From Psychroflexus aestuariivivens (GTDB lineage: Bacteria > Bacteroidota > Bacteroidia > Flavobacteriales > Flavobacteriaceae), in assembly GCF_004010055.1 (NCBI RefSeq), contig NZ_RQVT01000056.1, positions 62,001 to 126,000 of the forward strand: 64,000 nucleotides of DNA, in the 5' to 3' direction. Positions 9,135-18,617 of the stretch are shown here, one piece after another. Each line of letters starts with the position of its first letter. Position 1 is the first letter of the stretch. The notes below the pieces were generated by a model. It saw nothing but the letters and a program-made list of their open reading frames with translations, did no database searches and was not told the DNA's origin. A program made the position numbers and the translations under genes.

Positions 9135-10334
9135 TTATTTTGAATTCATTTTTAGAATTTGATCAAAAATATCCGCTGCAACCTCCGTTTTAGATTTGAT
9201 ATCAAAACGCAAAATATCATCTTTTGTTATAATTCGTATTCTATTGGTATCTGTTTTGAATCCTGCACCTTTGTCTTTGAGCGAATTTAAAACAATAAAG
9301 TCTAAATTCTTTCTTTCTAATTTAGATTTTGCATTTTCAATTTCATTTGAAGTTTCCAAAGCAAAACCGATTAAAATTTGATTATTTTTTTGGGATCCTA
9401 AATACTTTAATATATCTGGTGTTGGCTCTAATTCTAAAGTTAGTAATTCTGTTTTCTTTTTTATTTTGTCATCAAATTGCTGTTTTGGTCGATAATCCGA
9501 AACCGCTGCTGAAGCTATAGCAATGTCAACATTTTCAAAATAAGATTTAGCAGCTTCAAACATTTCTTGAGCACTTTGTACTGCAATTAATTTTAAATTT
9601 GAATTGACCAACTTTAAATTTGTTGGACCACTGATTAAAATAACTTCGGCACCAAGTTTTAAAGCAGTTTCTGCCAATGCAAAACCCATTTTTCCACTAG
9701 AATGATTTCCGATAAATCTAACTGGATCTATAGCTTCGTAAGTTGGACCAGCGGTAATCATGACTGACTGACCATAAAGTGGTAATTGCGATAAAACATC
9801 TTTCTCCAAAAATTGGACGATTTCCTCTGGTTCTGCCATTCTGCCTTCACCTACTAAACCACTTGCCAGTTCTCCAGATCCAGGTTTGATAAATTTATTG
9901 CCATAATTTACCAACGTATTGATGCTTGCTTTTGTGCTCTTATGCTTATACATATCCAAGTCCATAGCAGGAGCAAAATATACAGGACACTTTGCAGACA
10001 AATAAGTTGTAAGCAACAAATTGTCAGCGTTGCCAGATGCCATTTTGGATAATGTGTTTGCTGTGACTGGAGCGATCAACATGAAGTCTGCCCATAAACC
10101 CAATTCAACATGATTGTTCCAATTTTTTTCTTCATCAGTAAGCGAAGACAAAACTGGATTTTCTGAAAGTGTTGACAAAGTTAATGGCGTAACAAATTCT
10201 TCAGCTTCCTTAGTCATTATAACTTTGACCTCGGCACCTGCTTTTTTAAAAAGCCTGACCAAGAAAGCAGTTTTATAAGCGGCAATTCCACCAGTAACTC
10301 CAAGAAGGATATGTTTGCCGCTTAGAATACTCAT
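9135..10334 (-). CDS. coaBC: Bifunctional phosphopantothenoylcysteine decarboxylase / phosphopantothenate-cysteine ligase
   Basis: 399 residues. It catalyses two consecutive steps of coenzyme A synthesis. The N-terminal flavoprotein half (1-~180) has GVTGGIAAYK, a His-containing WNNHVELGLWAD segment and the PAMDLDMY loop. The C-terminal ligase half (~185-399) has SVMITAGPTYEAIDPVRFIG and NHSSGKMG. It lies 3 bases after rpoZ and 4 bases before porD, all on the minus strand. Domain order and length match ordinary bacterial CoaBC. Confidence 0.96.
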   Translation of the reverse strand: MSILSGKHILLGVTGGIAAYKTAFLVRLFKKAGAEVKVIMTKEAEEFVTPLTLSTLSENPVLSSLTDEEKNWNNHVELGLWADFMLIAPVTANTLSKMASGNADNLLLTTYLSAKCPVYFAPAMDLDMYKHKSTKASINTLVNYGNKFIKPGSGELASGLVGEGRMAEPEEIVQFLEKDVLSQLPLYGQSVMITAGPTYEAIDPVRFIGNHSSGKMGFALAETALKLGAEVILISGPTNLKLVNSNLKLIAVQSAQEMFEAAKSYFENVDIAIASAAVSDYRPKQQFDDKIKKKTELLTLELEPTPDILKYLGSQKNNQILIGFALETSNEIENAKSKLERKNLDFIVLNSLKDKGAGFKTDTNRIRIITKDDILRFDIKSKTEVAADIFDQILKMNSK

Positions 10335-10337
10335 GTC

Positions 10338-10676
10338 TTAAGCTTCTTCTGTGTTCTCTTTGGTGTTTCTATAATAGATTTTGTCATCCAACCACTCTTC
10401 CATTGCTATAGAATGTGGTTTTGGTAATCTTTCATAGAATTTAGAGACTTCGATTTGTTCTTTGTTTTCGAAAACTTCATCAAGATTTTCGTTGTAAGTA
10501 GCAAATTCATCTAATTTCTCCAACAATTCTTTTTTCATTTCAGAATTGATTTGATTGGATCTTTTGGATACAATTGAAATCGCTTCGTAAATATTATTTG
10601 TTGGTGCATCAACTTTGTTTTTGTTAATGGTTGTTGTACTAATTGGAGCGTTGGTATTTTTAATGTTTGAATTCAT
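10338..10676 (-). CDS. rpoZ: RNA polymerase omega-subunit family protein
   Basis: 112 residues without signal peptide. The segment NNIYEAISIVSKRSNQI matches the omega/Rpb6 core, followed by an acidic helical tail typical of the Bacteroidota form. Omega supports assembly and stability of RNA polymerase. Its ATG overlaps the bamD stop (ATGA, 10673-10676) and coaBC starts 3 bases after its stop. The bamD-rpoZ-coaBC order is familiar in flavobacteria and supports the call, which would be weaker from sequence alone because the protein is short and divergent. Confidence 0.85.
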   Translation of the reverse strand: MNSNIKNTNAPISTTTINKNKVDAPTNNIYEAISIVSKRSNQINSEMKKELLEKLDEFATYNENLDEVFENKEQIEVSKFYERLPKPHSIAMEEWLDDKIYYRNTKENTEEA

Positions 10677-11491
10677 AATTCATCTTGATTTTGTAAACGT
10701 TCTTCTATATCTAAGGCGTAAATTTTTGCTTGGTCATAAAGCTCGCCTTCACTGTAATATTTCAAATAGTCTTCGTAAAAAATTCTAGCCTCTTCAAGTC
10801 GCTCAGGCACTAATTCACTAATACTGTTGATTGCCAAAAGATAAGCCGATTCAAATTTGTAGAAATAGGCTTTTTCTCTGAATTTTGAACCAGGATAATC
10901 CAAAATAAAATTTTCAAAAGCCTGAATCGCAGCTTTATATCGTTCAGTATGGTGATATTGCTTGGCGATTTCGTAATATTTCTTTTCAATTTTCACACTC
11001 AACTCCTGAATCATTGCATTGGCTTCTTCAAAATACTCGCCATCTTCATAAGTATCAACGTAAAATTGAAGTTTTCCTAAAGCCGTTTTTGTATCGGCTT
11101 GGTCTTTACTATAGATTGGTGAAACTTCATAATAACTTTTGGCACTTTTGAAAAAAGCCTCTTCTGCTTTTTCGCTATCTGGATAAGATTTTGTAAAACG
11201 TTCAAACAAAAATCCAGACAAATAAAAATCTCCTAATTGATAATGCGAGTTGGCATTCATATAAGACAAAGTTTGTCCTGATGGTTTACCTTTATATTGC
11301 GGCAAAATCTGATCGAATAAACGAATTGCTTTACGGTAGTATTTGTTCCTACCGGTTTCCATACCTTTTTCATACATTGTTTTCGCCATTTCATATTTTG
11401 GCGAAATTTCCTTTTCCTTGAGCACTTTTTGATACTCGCTACACGAAGCTAGCAAAATGGCAATTGAGAAAAGTAAAAGCAATTGTTTCAT
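10673..11491 (-). CDS. bamD: Outer membrane assembly lipoprotein BamD
   Basis: 272 residues. The lipoprotein signal MKQLLLLFSIAILLASC gives a lipidated Cys17. The rest is helical and TPR-like, with repeated YxxA/G and FxxFxxxYPxS motifs (FERFTKSYPDSEKAEEAFF; FENFILDYPGSKFREKAYF), as in BamD. BamD is an essential periplasmic lipoprotein partner of BamA in inserting outer-membrane barrels. It is probably the first gene of the string ending in fabI. dapA upstream ends 64 bases before it. Confidence 0.93.
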   Translation of the reverse strand: MKQLLLLFSIAILLASCSEYQKVLKEKEISPKYEMAKTMYEKGMETGRNKYYRKAIRLFDQILPQYKGKPSGQTLSYMNANSHYQLGDFYLSGFLFERFTKSYPDSEKAEEAFFKSAKSYYEVSPIYSKDQADTKTALGKLQFYVDTYEDGEYFEEANAMIQELSVKIEKKYYEIAKQYHHTERYKAAIQAFENFILDYPGSKFREKAYFYKFESAYLLAINSISELVPERLEEARIFYEDYLKYYSEGELYDQAKIYALDIEERLQNQDEL

Positions 11492-11555
11492 AGACTAAAA
11501 TATTTTGCAAAATTAAGGATAAATACCCGAATATAAAAACGTTGAAAAATGTTGG

Positions 11556-12437
11556 TTATTTCATTTGTTCGATGAAATGAGATAATTCAGATTTCAAGTC
11601 TTTTGAAGCTTCAACCAAAGGAAGTCTAACTTCTGAAGTGGCTATTTTTTTGAGTTCAAAAACCGCTTTGATTCCAGCAGGATTACCCTCTTTAAATATC
11701 AAATCAATGCCATCCATAAGTTTATAATGTAAATTAAAAGCCTTTTCAACATTTCGCTCCAAACCGAATTTCACCATTTGGGAAAAAGATTTTGGAAACC
11801 CTTCTGCCATAACCGAGATCACACCAGAGCCACCTGCTAAAACCATTGGCAAAGTAATCATATCGTCTCCAGAAATCACTAAAAAATTTTCTGGCGTATC
11901 TTTAATCATTTGCATGGCTTGTACCAAATCTCCTGCTGCTTCTTTGATGCCGATAATATTTTTGAAATCATTTGCTAAACGCGTTACTGTAACCGGCGAC
12001 ATATTCACACCCGTTCTTCCTGGTACATTATACAGAATAATCGGCAAAGGTGATGCTTTTGAAACTGCTTCAAAATGCTTGTAAAGTCCATTTTGAGTAG
12101 GTTTATTATAAAATGGAGTTACAGATAAAAGTGCATCAAAACCTTCTAAATCTTCATTCTGAATATCTTCAACAAGTTGTTTGGTATCGTTTCCGCCAAG
12201 TCCTAAAACCAATGGTAAACGGCCTGCATTCTCTGTTATGATGGTATCTTTAGCCAATTTCTTTTCTGCCTTAGTCAAAGTAGCACTTTCTGCGGTAGTA
12301 CCTAAAACTACAATATAATCTATGCCATTATCAATTTGAAAATGAACTAACTTTTTCAAAGCTTCAACATCAATTTCTTTCGTTTTTGTAAATGGGGTAG
12401 CTAAAGCCACTCCGGTTCCTATAAATGAATCTCTCAT
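11556..12437 (-). CDS. dapA: 4-hydroxy-tetrahydrodipicolinate synthase
   Basis: 293 residues. It condenses pyruvate with aspartate semialdehyde in lysine and diaminopimelate synthesis. Visible family features: GVALATPF near the N-terminus, [10 protein letters not shown] (pyruvate-binding Thr-Thr), catalytic Tyr136 in LYNVPGRTG and Schiff-base Lys165 in GIKEAAGD. Its ATG overlaps the stop of the upstream gene by one base (TAATG). Length and motifs are all ordinary. Confidence 0.96.
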   Translation of the reverse strand: MRDSFIGTGVALATPFTKTKEIDVEALKKLVHFQIDNGIDYIVVLGTTAESATLTKAEKKLAKDTIITENAGRLPLVLGLGGNDTKQLVEDIQNEDLEGFDALLSVTPFYNKPTQNGLYKHFEAVSKASPLPIILYNVPGRTGVNMSPVTVTRLANDFKNIIGIKEAAGDLVQAMQMIKDTPENFLVISGDDMITLPMVLAGGSGVISVMAEGFPKSFSQMVKFGLERNVEKAFNLHYKLMDGIDLIFKEGNPAGIKAVFELKKIATSEVRLPLVEASKDLKSELSHFIEQMK

Positions 12438-12940
12438 TATCTTTTTATTTTTGTTATGTAGTTTGAACTTTCTTTGAAAAAATCAGGATTTTCCAAGTTT
12501 GTTGAAATCATCAAATCATTCAACTTTATATTTGAATCATGAAATCCTATACTCAACTCTGCCTGAGTTTGAACAGAGACCAAATCTAAATACAATTGCT
12601 CTGCCTTGAAATAGTTGAATAAAAATTTAAATTCCTCCTTAACAAATTTCTGAATATTATCTGATTTTATTTCACCGAAAAGGGAGAAATCTTTAGCAAT
12701 GAAAACATCTGCTGGCTTTTCAACTTTATCAAAACGATGCTGACTAAATCCTAAAAAATAAACTTGATTTGGCTTAAATTGAAAGCTTTTCTCCAATTGT
12801 TGCATAATCTGATATTTGTCAGACTGATCGGCATTGTAAAGCACCCCAACTGAATTTGAATTAATATTGAACTTTCTCCTTGACTTCAAATATGAATTCA
12901 ATTTTCTGTTTAAAAAGTAAGTTTTAATAGATTCCAGCAA
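12437..12940 (-). CDS. DUF6913-type protein of unknown function
   Basis: 167 residues, no signal peptide. It starts with a basic stretch ([17 protein letters not shown]), then has an alpha/beta-looking domain with [13 protein letters not shown] and [21 protein letters not shown]. It resembles the flavobacterial family found directly upstream of dapA (DUF6913), and here its stop overlaps the dapA start by one base. Co-transcription with dapA is likely, but this does not show a function. No catalytic motif recognised. Confidence 0.7.
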   Translation of the reverse strand: MLESIKTYFLNRKLNSYLKSRRKFNINSNSVGVLYNADQSDKYQIMQQLEKSFQFKPNQVYFLGFSQHRFDKVEKPADVFIAKDFSLFGEIKSDNIQKFVKEEFKFLFNYFKAEQLYLDLVSVQTQAELSIGFHDSNIKLNDLMISTNLENPDFFKESSNYITKIKR

Positions 12941-12984
12941 TGTTTAAAGTTTAAAAATCAAAAGTAATATTTTTAGCTACAATA

Positions 12985-13022
12985 AAAGGAAAAAGTTCGG
13001 CAGAGGCCACCGAACTTTTTTA
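12985..13022 (-). terminator. Rho-independent terminator after the M61 peptidase gene
   Basis: Perfect 11-bp inverted repeat: 12990-13000 (aaaaagttcgg) and 13010-13020 (ccgaacttttt) around a 9-base loop. It lies between the M61 peptidase stop and the next minus-strand gene, and separates the two transcription units. Confidence 0.88.
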
Positions 13023-13042
13023 AAAATTATTTTTTGACTATT

Positions 13043-14902
13043 TTATTCTTTCAACCAAGCTTCTCTTAATTTATATCGCTCATCAGAAGCCTCTAAATCC
13101 ATAGATTGTAATGATTCTTTAGTTATAAATGGTTGCTCAGTTTTGGTTTCAAAAGTTACTTCTTCTCCGTCTCTATCTACTGTCATGGTAAATTCTTGTC
13201 CCTCTTCCCAACTCATAGAAGACATAACTAGTGGACGAATGTTTTGCAAACTGTATTCTTTGCCGTTGATAGTTTTGATTATATCTCCGCCTTCTACACC
13301 TAATTCGCTAAAAAAAGTATTCATAGGGTAGCTTTTTCTAAAGAAAATTTCTCCAGTTTCTTGGTTAACGTTTATGAATGGAGTTTGACCATCTAAAAAA
13401 TAACCTGTTTTTGTTTTTGTTTCAGTTTTTTCTACGCCAACCTTTGCAAAATATTCATCATAAGGAATTGGTGTCGTTCCAATTACGTGTTTATCAAAAA
13501 AGGTTCTGATTTCAGGGTAAGTCATTTCTACGATTTCGTTAATCAATTCGTCATCTTGAAAAGGCTTATCTTTTCCATATTTTGAAATCAATTGTTTCAT
13601 CAAATCCAAAATTCCCATTTCACCATCGCTCAATTCTCTCAATCGAATATCCAATGCCATACCAATTAATGCACCCTTTTGGTAAACGTTATAGTAACTG
13701 TTTTTATATTCATCTTTCAGAATATTTTCACTCATTTTAGTAAATGACATTGTATCATCAAACCCCATTGAAGTTTGAATTTTTTCGCTCATTCTGTTAT
13801 AGAATTGTTCTTCAGAAATCAAACCTTGATTGATTTGAAAAAGATTGGCGAAATATTCTGTAACCCCTTCATACAACCACAAATGCTTAGACATATCTGG
13901 ATTGTTATAGTTGAAGTAATGCACTTCCTCAGAATGAATATTAAGCGGTGTGATAATGTGGAAGAATTCATGAGACACAACATCAGTCATCGTTTCTTCT
14001 AATTGTTCCAACGGCATAGTTTCTGGCAATACAACAGAAGTAGATGTATGGTGTTCTAAAGCACCAAATCCACGCGCATCTTGCTCTTCCATATCGGACA
14101 AGTAAAGCAAAATTGCGTAAATATTGGTATTATCAATTTCACCTAAAAAAGACTTTTGTGCCTGAACCATTTTTTCTAATGAAGGTTTCAAATCCTCTGT
14201 AGAATAAACATTGTTTGGTGAATAGACACTCAATAATACTTTCATTCCTTCGATATCGAAACTTGTAGTGTCTGGTTCTGCATACATGATTGGATGATCT
14301 ATGACACCAAAATATCTTGAAGTGGTAAATTCATCGGTTGTATAGGTTTCGTTTACTGTTTGTTTGGTTACTGGCAATGAAGCTGAAGCTACCAAATTTT
14401 TTGGACGATGAATATTCAACTTATAAGTTTTCTCCTTCATATTTTCAAAATAACCCACAACACTATGCAAGTTCAACATGAAATTGTCATCTTTTTCAAA
14501 GTTGGTTCCTGCTGGGGAAAACACTCCGCCTTCGCCTTCTATATCGTAAGTATCATTGACGTAATATATGATTTTATCAAAATCTGTAGCCTCAGAAATT
14601 ACCCAAGTATTTTCATCTTCTTTCGTCACATTTAATTGGTTACCGTCATAATCGAAGGCTTTGACATTTTCAATGAACTGACCGTAATTATTGATGGCAT
14701 AAGTTCCAGGAACTGTTTTTGGAATATAAAACTTAATGGTTTCTGATTTTACTTTCCCAGGATTTACAGTAACATGAACTTGGTCGTTTTCAATTTCGTG
14801 AAGCGCGACATCAACCTCAATTATATCAGCGTCACTTGTTTTAGTAGATTTACAACTAAACACCAAAACTGCGAGAGACATCGCAAGTATTATTTTTTTC
14901 AT
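13043..14902 (-). CDS. M61-family metallopeptidase lipoprotein with PDZ domain
   Basis: 619 residues. The N-terminal lipoprotein signal MKKIILAMSLAVLVFSC gives Cys17. The middle has the zinc motif HEFFH (in DVVSHEFFHIITPLNIH), followed by LWLYEGVTEYFA, where the Glu after the second helix is the expected third zinc ligand, as in glycyl aminopeptidases (M61). The C-terminal ~110 residues look like a PDZ domain (GDIIKTINGKEYSLQNIR). The protein is probably an envelope-anchored exo- or endopeptidase. It is a single-gene unit with its own terminator. Substrate unknown. Confidence 0.9.
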   Translation of the reverse strand: MKKIILAMSLAVLVFSCKSTKTSDADIIEVDVALHEIENDQVHVTVNPGKVKSETIKFYIPKTVPGTYAINNYGQFIENVKAFDYDGNQLNVTKEDENTWVISEATDFDKIIYYVNDTYDIEGEGGVFSPAGTNFEKDDNFMLNLHSVVGYFENMKEKTYKLNIHRPKNLVASASLPVTKQTVNETYTTDEFTTSRYFGVIDHPIMYAEPDTTSFDIEGMKVLLSVYSPNNVYSTEDLKPSLEKMVQAQKSFLGEIDNTNIYAILLYLSDMEEQDARGFGALEHHTSTSVVLPETMPLEQLEETMTDVVSHEFFHIITPLNIHSEEVHYFNYNNPDMSKHLWLYEGVTEYFANLFQINQGLISEEQFYNRMSEKIQTSMGFDDTMSFTKMSENILKDEYKNSYYNVYQKGALIGMALDIRLRELSDGEMGILDLMKQLISKYGKDKPFQDDELINEIVEMTYPEIRTFFDKHVIGTTPIPYDEYFAKVGVEKTETKTKTGYFLDGQTPFINVNQETGEIFFRKSYPMNTFFSELGVEGGDIIKTINGKEYSLQNIRPLVMSSMSWEEGQEFTMTVDRDGEEVTFETKTEQPFITKESLQSMDLEASDERYKLREAWLKE

Positions 14903-14965
14903 TTTAAAAAATTTTTTAAGTTATCAATTGGACGATTATGAATAGTTTTCGTTACAAATTCTAAT

Positions 14966-16969
14966 TTAAAATTTCAGAACTTTATTGAAGTTGTTGATGT
15001 CTTCAGATGTACCAAAGATGTAAACCAAATCGTCAATTTCAATTTTTGTATCTGGTTTGATATCTGAAATGTATTTTCTACCTCTTTTTATTGCTAAAAT
15101 CGTAACATTATAATTTTTTGCCACACCAGAATCCTGTATAGTTTTGCCAGCAATATCGTTGTTTCCATGTTGCACATGGAGCGTTGCAACTTCTTTATCT
15201 GGAATATTAAGTTGTTGAAAAACAGCAGATTTAGAAGCTGGTTTCACACTTGTCAACATTTCATAGTCAGAGGATCTTATACTCGTAACAATCTGTTGAA
15301 TATCGTCTTGTGTAACCATATATTGTTTCAGAACACGAGTAAATATTTCAATAGAAGTTTCAAATTCTTCAGGAATAACTTCATCGGCACCGATTTTCAT
15401 ATTTTCATCGATCTCTTTGACGTAGCGAGTCCTAACAATAATATAAACTGTTTGTGAAAAAAGTCTTACAGTTGTAATTATTTTCTTAGTCGCATTTGGG
15501 TCTGATATGGCTATTACAACCACCCGAGCTTTTTGAATATTGATGTGTTTCAAAATTTCAGGATCAGAGGCGTCTCCAAAAACGATGGGTTGATTTTTTC
15601 TTTTTGCAATTTGAATAGCATCGTAATCCATATCAACAATCACATACGGAATATTAATGTGTTCCGTAACTCGCGCAATATTTTTACCATTTATACCGTA
15701 ACCAATAATGACCACGTGGTCTTTCCAATCATGATCATGGTCGACCTCTTTACTGCTTTGGTCTATTTTTCTCGCATCCAATCGGCGTTTCACTGATCTC
15801 GGAATTGGGGCTTTCAATAAAAACTCAGTCCATTTATGAGATTTTTGCAATATGAAAGGCGTCAAAGCCATTGTTATGATTGAAACCGCTAAAAAATATT
15901 GATACAATTCGTCTGGAAGAATATCATTTTGAAGTCCAACCGTTGAAAGTAATAATGAAAATTCACCAACCTGAAAAATACTAAATGATGCCATAAATAC
16001 TGTTCTTGGTTGATACTTCAACAAAGCAGTAGTTAGACCTACAATCAGCATTTTGATAACCAAAACTGCCAGTACAAACAATAAAATATAAGTAACGTTG
16101 CTGATGAAAAAATAGAGATCCAACAATGAACCAACTGAAATAAAGAAGAAACTGATGAAAATCTCTCTGAAAGGTAAAACATTTGCCGTAGCCTGATGAC
16201 TGTATTCCGATTCTGAAATAATCAATCCCGCGAAAAACGCACCTAAAGCCAGAGACAAGCCAACTGAAGATGTAAGCCAGGCAACTGAAAAACAAAATAC
16301 TATGGTCGTTAAAATAAATAATTCTCTATTTTTAGATTTTACAACTAACTTAAAAATAAAAGGCACAATATATTTTTGGAGAACAAATACTACCAAGCCA
16401 ACGCCAATCAATTTTGCCAACAGAATTAATAAAGTTTCACCAACATTTTCAGATTTCCCAGCTAAAATCGGTGTGAGCAACATCATCGGAACTACAATAA
16501 TATCTTGAAAAATCAAAACGCCCAAAGCCACTCGCCCGTGTGGTGATTTTATTTCACCTTTCTCCTGTAGCATTTTAAGTACAATTGCCGTACTACTTAG
16601 CGAAATTAGAAATCCTAAAAACACAGCCGTATTGATTTCTACACCCAAAGCCATCGCTAAAAGCGCCGTAAGTAAAATTGTCCCGCCAACTTGTAAACCA
16701 CCACCGACAAAGACAGTTTTTTTGATTTTCATCAATCCACTGAAAGACAACTCAATACCAATAATAAATAACAAGAAAATGATACCGATTTCTGAAAGTA
16801 ATTCAACCTCATGATGAGAACTCAGCAAATTGAATGCACTAGGACCAACTATAATTCCAGCCAACAAAAACCCCAAAATAGATGGCACTTTCAGCTTCTG
16901 AAATGCTAAAATAATTACAATTGAAATGCCTAAAACAACAACTATTTCCTTTAATAAAGGGATTTCCAT
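14966..16969 (-). CDS. Monovalent cation:proton antiporter, Kef type, with RCK domains
   Basis: 667 residues. Residues 1-~385 contain about a dozen hydrophobic segments of the CPA2 (Kef) transporter fold, including GFLLAGIIVGPSAF and LGFLISLSSTAIVLKML. A cytoplasmic TrkA-N (RCK) domain follows at ~415-540, with the nucleotide-binding VVIIGYGINGKNIAR, and a TrkA-C domain at ~585-667. The protein likely moves K+ or Na+ against protons under nucleotide or redox control. Whether it is nearer KefB/KefC or another CPA2 branch cannot be settled here, so no symbol is given. Confidence 0.9.
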   Translation of the reverse strand: MEIPLLKEIVVVLGISIVIILAFQKLKVPSILGFLLAGIIVGPSAFNLLSSHHEVELLSEIGIIFLLFIIGIELSFSGLMKIKKTVFVGGGLQVGGTILLTALLAMALGVEINTAVFLGFLISLSSTAIVLKMLQEKGEIKSPHGRVALGVLIFQDIIVVPMMLLTPILAGKSENVGETLLILLAKLIGVGLVVFVLQKYIVPFIFKLVVKSKNRELFILTTIVFCFSVAWLTSSVGLSLALGAFFAGLIISESEYSHQATANVLPFREIFISFFFISVGSLLDLYFFISNVTYILLFVLAVLVIKMLIVGLTTALLKYQPRTVFMASFSIFQVGEFSLLLSTVGLQNDILPDELYQYFLAVSIITMALTPFILQKSHKWTEFLLKAPIPRSVKRRLDARKIDQSSKEVDHDHDWKDHVVIIGYGINGKNIARVTEHINIPYVIVDMDYDAIQIAKRKNQPIVFGDASDPEILKHINIQKARVVVIAISDPNATKKIITTVRLFSQTVYIIVRTRYVKEIDENMKIGADEVIPEEFETSIEIFTRVLKQYMVTQDDIQQIVTSIRSSDYEMLTSVKPASKSAVFQQLNIPDKEVATLHVQHGNNDIAGKTIQDSGVAKNYNVTILAIKRGRKYISDIKPDTKIEIDDLVYIFGTSEDINNFNKVLKF

Positions 16970-16989
16970 ATATTGAATATTTCTAAATT

Positions 16990-16997
16990 CAAAAATA
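16990..16997 (-). promoter_or_regulatory. Possible -7 element for the Kef-type antiporter gene
   Basis: CAAAAATA on the plus strand reads TATTTTTG on the minus strand and fits the Bacteroidota -7 consensus TAnnTTTG. It lies 20 bases before the ATG. No convincing -33 TTG was found at the right distance. Confidence 0.35.
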
Positions 16998-17075
16998 CCA
17001 TTTTAGCTGACTTAAACACTTTCTAAAATCTTAAAAAATCAGCTTAATTCAAGTATGTTAATTGAAATCTTTGAA

Positions 17076-17657
17076 TTAATCAATCCATTTTAGAAGATTC
17101 GGATATAAACTTTTAGTTTTGCCTTGCTTCGCTTTTATTGCAAAATATATTGGAAATGTAATATTCAAAATCTGAAGTCCAAAAAATATGTAAAGTAGAA
17201 TTTCAAAAACACCGTAATGCATAATTTTCATATAAGTATAAATAGCAATTGAAATAAATGATAGAATTGACCAATTGATTTGAAAGTTCAGCAAAGCAGC
17301 ACCCACATTTTTAAGGTCGATAATTTTGTCTTTTTTAGTCAACCAAAGAATTAATGGCAAAATAATATTCCCAAGCGGAATGACTAAAAAAGTCAACACC
17401 GATAAATGAAAAAATACAATAAATTGCCGATCCTCATGCTTGCCATAATCAAGTAAATCTTCAGTATTAATTTCCAAAACATGACAGAGCAAATTCAATG
17501 TTTTTCCTCTGGGTTCGTTTTGGTTGTTTTCAATACGCTGAATGGTTCTCAAATTTACTTGAGAACGTTCAGCCAAATCTTCTTGAGAAAAACCTTTACG
17601 TGTTCTGGCTTCTTTGAGTTTTGTTCCTAATTCTTTCATCATTTTTGAAATAAACAT
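17076..17657 (-). CDS. XRE-type transcriptional regulator with membrane domain
   Basis: 193 residues. The N-terminal ~65 residues form a Cro/CI-type helix-turn-helix (KLKEARTRKGFSQEDLAERS, then RTIQRIENNQNEPRG). The C-terminal ~110 residues hold three or four hydrophobic segments like a DUF4870-type membrane domain (VIPLGNIILPLILWLTKKD). It is therefore a DNA-binding protein likely anchored in the inner membrane. Starts are possible at 17657, 17642 or 17639. The last (MKELGTKLKEARTRKG) gives the typical HTH N-terminus, but the first is kept because a -7-like box lies very close upstream. Target genes unknown; the divergent nucleotidase pair is one candidate. Confidence 0.8.
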   Translation of the reverse strand: MFISKMMKELGTKLKEARTRKGFSQEDLAERSQVNLRTIQRIENNQNEPRGKTLNLLCHVLEINTEDLLDYGKHEDRQFIVFFHLSVLTFLVIPLGNIILPLILWLTKKDKIIDLKNVGAALLNFQINWSILSFISIAIYTYMKIMHYGVFEILLYIFFGLQILNITFPIYFAIKAKQGKTKSLYPNLLKWID

Positions 17658-17665
17658 TAATGACG

Positions 17666-17673
17666 CAAATTTA
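17666..17673 (-). promoter_or_regulatory. Possible -7 element for the XRE regulator
   Basis: CAAATTTA on the plus strand reads TAAATTTG on the minus strand, an exact TAnnTTTG. Initiation would fall within a few bases of the 17657 ATG, so the mRNA would be nearly leaderless or translation would start at the internal ATG 17642/17639. Confidence 0.4.
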
Positions 17674-17833
17674 AGTTGAAACTCAGTTTAGCCTTGCGAC
17701 GCATTGGCGACATTTCTATGACATTTGTGACAAAATGAGTATTTGTAGTGTTTTCAGTAAAAATACAAAACTAAATCCAACTATTTTAAAATACCTTGAA
17801 CTTCATTTAACTTTCAGAATTCATCAAACACAT

Positions 17834-17841
17834 TATCTTTG
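17834..17841 (+). promoter_or_regulatory. -7 element for the split 5'-nucleotidase pair
   Basis: TATCTTTG matches TAnnTTTG exactly, 16 bases upstream of the ATG at 17858. No clear -33 TTG was found at the usual spacing, so this rests on the -7 box and its position. Confidence 0.45.
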
Positions 17842-17857
17842 ACACAAATAATTTCTT

Positions 17858-18613
17858 ATGAAGTCAGTATTATTTTTTGCTACGATTTTACTTTTCGTGT
17901 CTTGCAAGGATGCCAAAGTTGAGCCTGTAAAAATTTCAGGTCAGCAAATCAACATCAACCCAGAAATTGAAAAAAACGATTCGATTGAAAATTTTATCAA
18001 ACCTTATCGAGACAAAATCGAAGCTGAAATGAATGAAGTTCTCGCTTTCACGCCAGAGTCAATGTTCAAAACGGACACGGATTTGAATACTGCAATCGGA
18101 AATATGATGGCTGATGCTGTCATCGAAATTGGCGATCCTATTTTTCATGAGAGAACGAACAAGAATATCGATTTAGCATTGCTGAATTTTGGTGGCATTC
18201 GTTCTGGCATCAATGCTGGCGACATCACCACAAGAACGGCTTTCAACATCATGCCTTTTGAAAATGAAGTCGTTGTCGTGGAGTTGAGTCCAGATCAAAC
18301 TAAAAAACTTATAGATTATTTAGTGTCTGCAAAAATTGCCCACCCTTTTAGCGGACTTAAAATTGAACTCAATTCTGATGGCAATTTACAAAGCGCGTTG
18401 GTTAATAACGAGCAAATTAGAAATGACAGAAACTATTTCGTAGCAACTTCAGATTATTTACTAAAAGGCGGTGATAATATGACTTTTTTTGAAAATGCCG
18501 AAAGTGTTGAATATTTAAATTATAAACTTAGAAATCTGTTTATAGATTATTTCAAAGTTCACGATACAATTGCTCCAATTCAAGATAAACGTTTCACGCA
18601 ACGTAAAAACTAA
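17858..18613 (+). CDS. 5'-nucleotidase C-terminal (substrate-binding) domain lipoprotein
   Basis: 251 residues with lipoprotein signal (MKSVLFFATILLFVSC, Cys16). The body matches only the C-terminal domain of 5'-nucleotidases/UshA: TDLNTAIGNMMADAVIE, LLNFGGIRSGINAGDITTR (the GGIR substrate loop), FNIMPFENEVVVVELS and the late YFVATSDYLLKGGDN. No metallophosphatase domain is present. The next gene, 4 bases downstream, encodes exactly that domain, so the two likely form one envelope nucleotidase. Separate genes with the C-terminal domain first is unusual compared with the single-chain enzyme. Confidence 0.9.
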   Translation: MKSVLFFATILLFVSCKDAKVEPVKISGQQININPEIEKNDSIENFIKPYRDKIEAEMNEVLAFTPESMFKTDTDLNTAIGNMMADAVIEIGDPIFHERTNKNIDLALLNFGGIRSGINAGDITTRTAFNIMPFENEVVVVELSPDQTKKLIDYLVSAKIAHPFSGLKIELNSDGNLQSALVNNEQIRNDRNYFVATSDYLLKGGDNMTFFENAESVEYLNYKLRNLFIDYFKVHDTIAPIQDKRFTQRKN

Positions 18614-18617
18614 AGCC

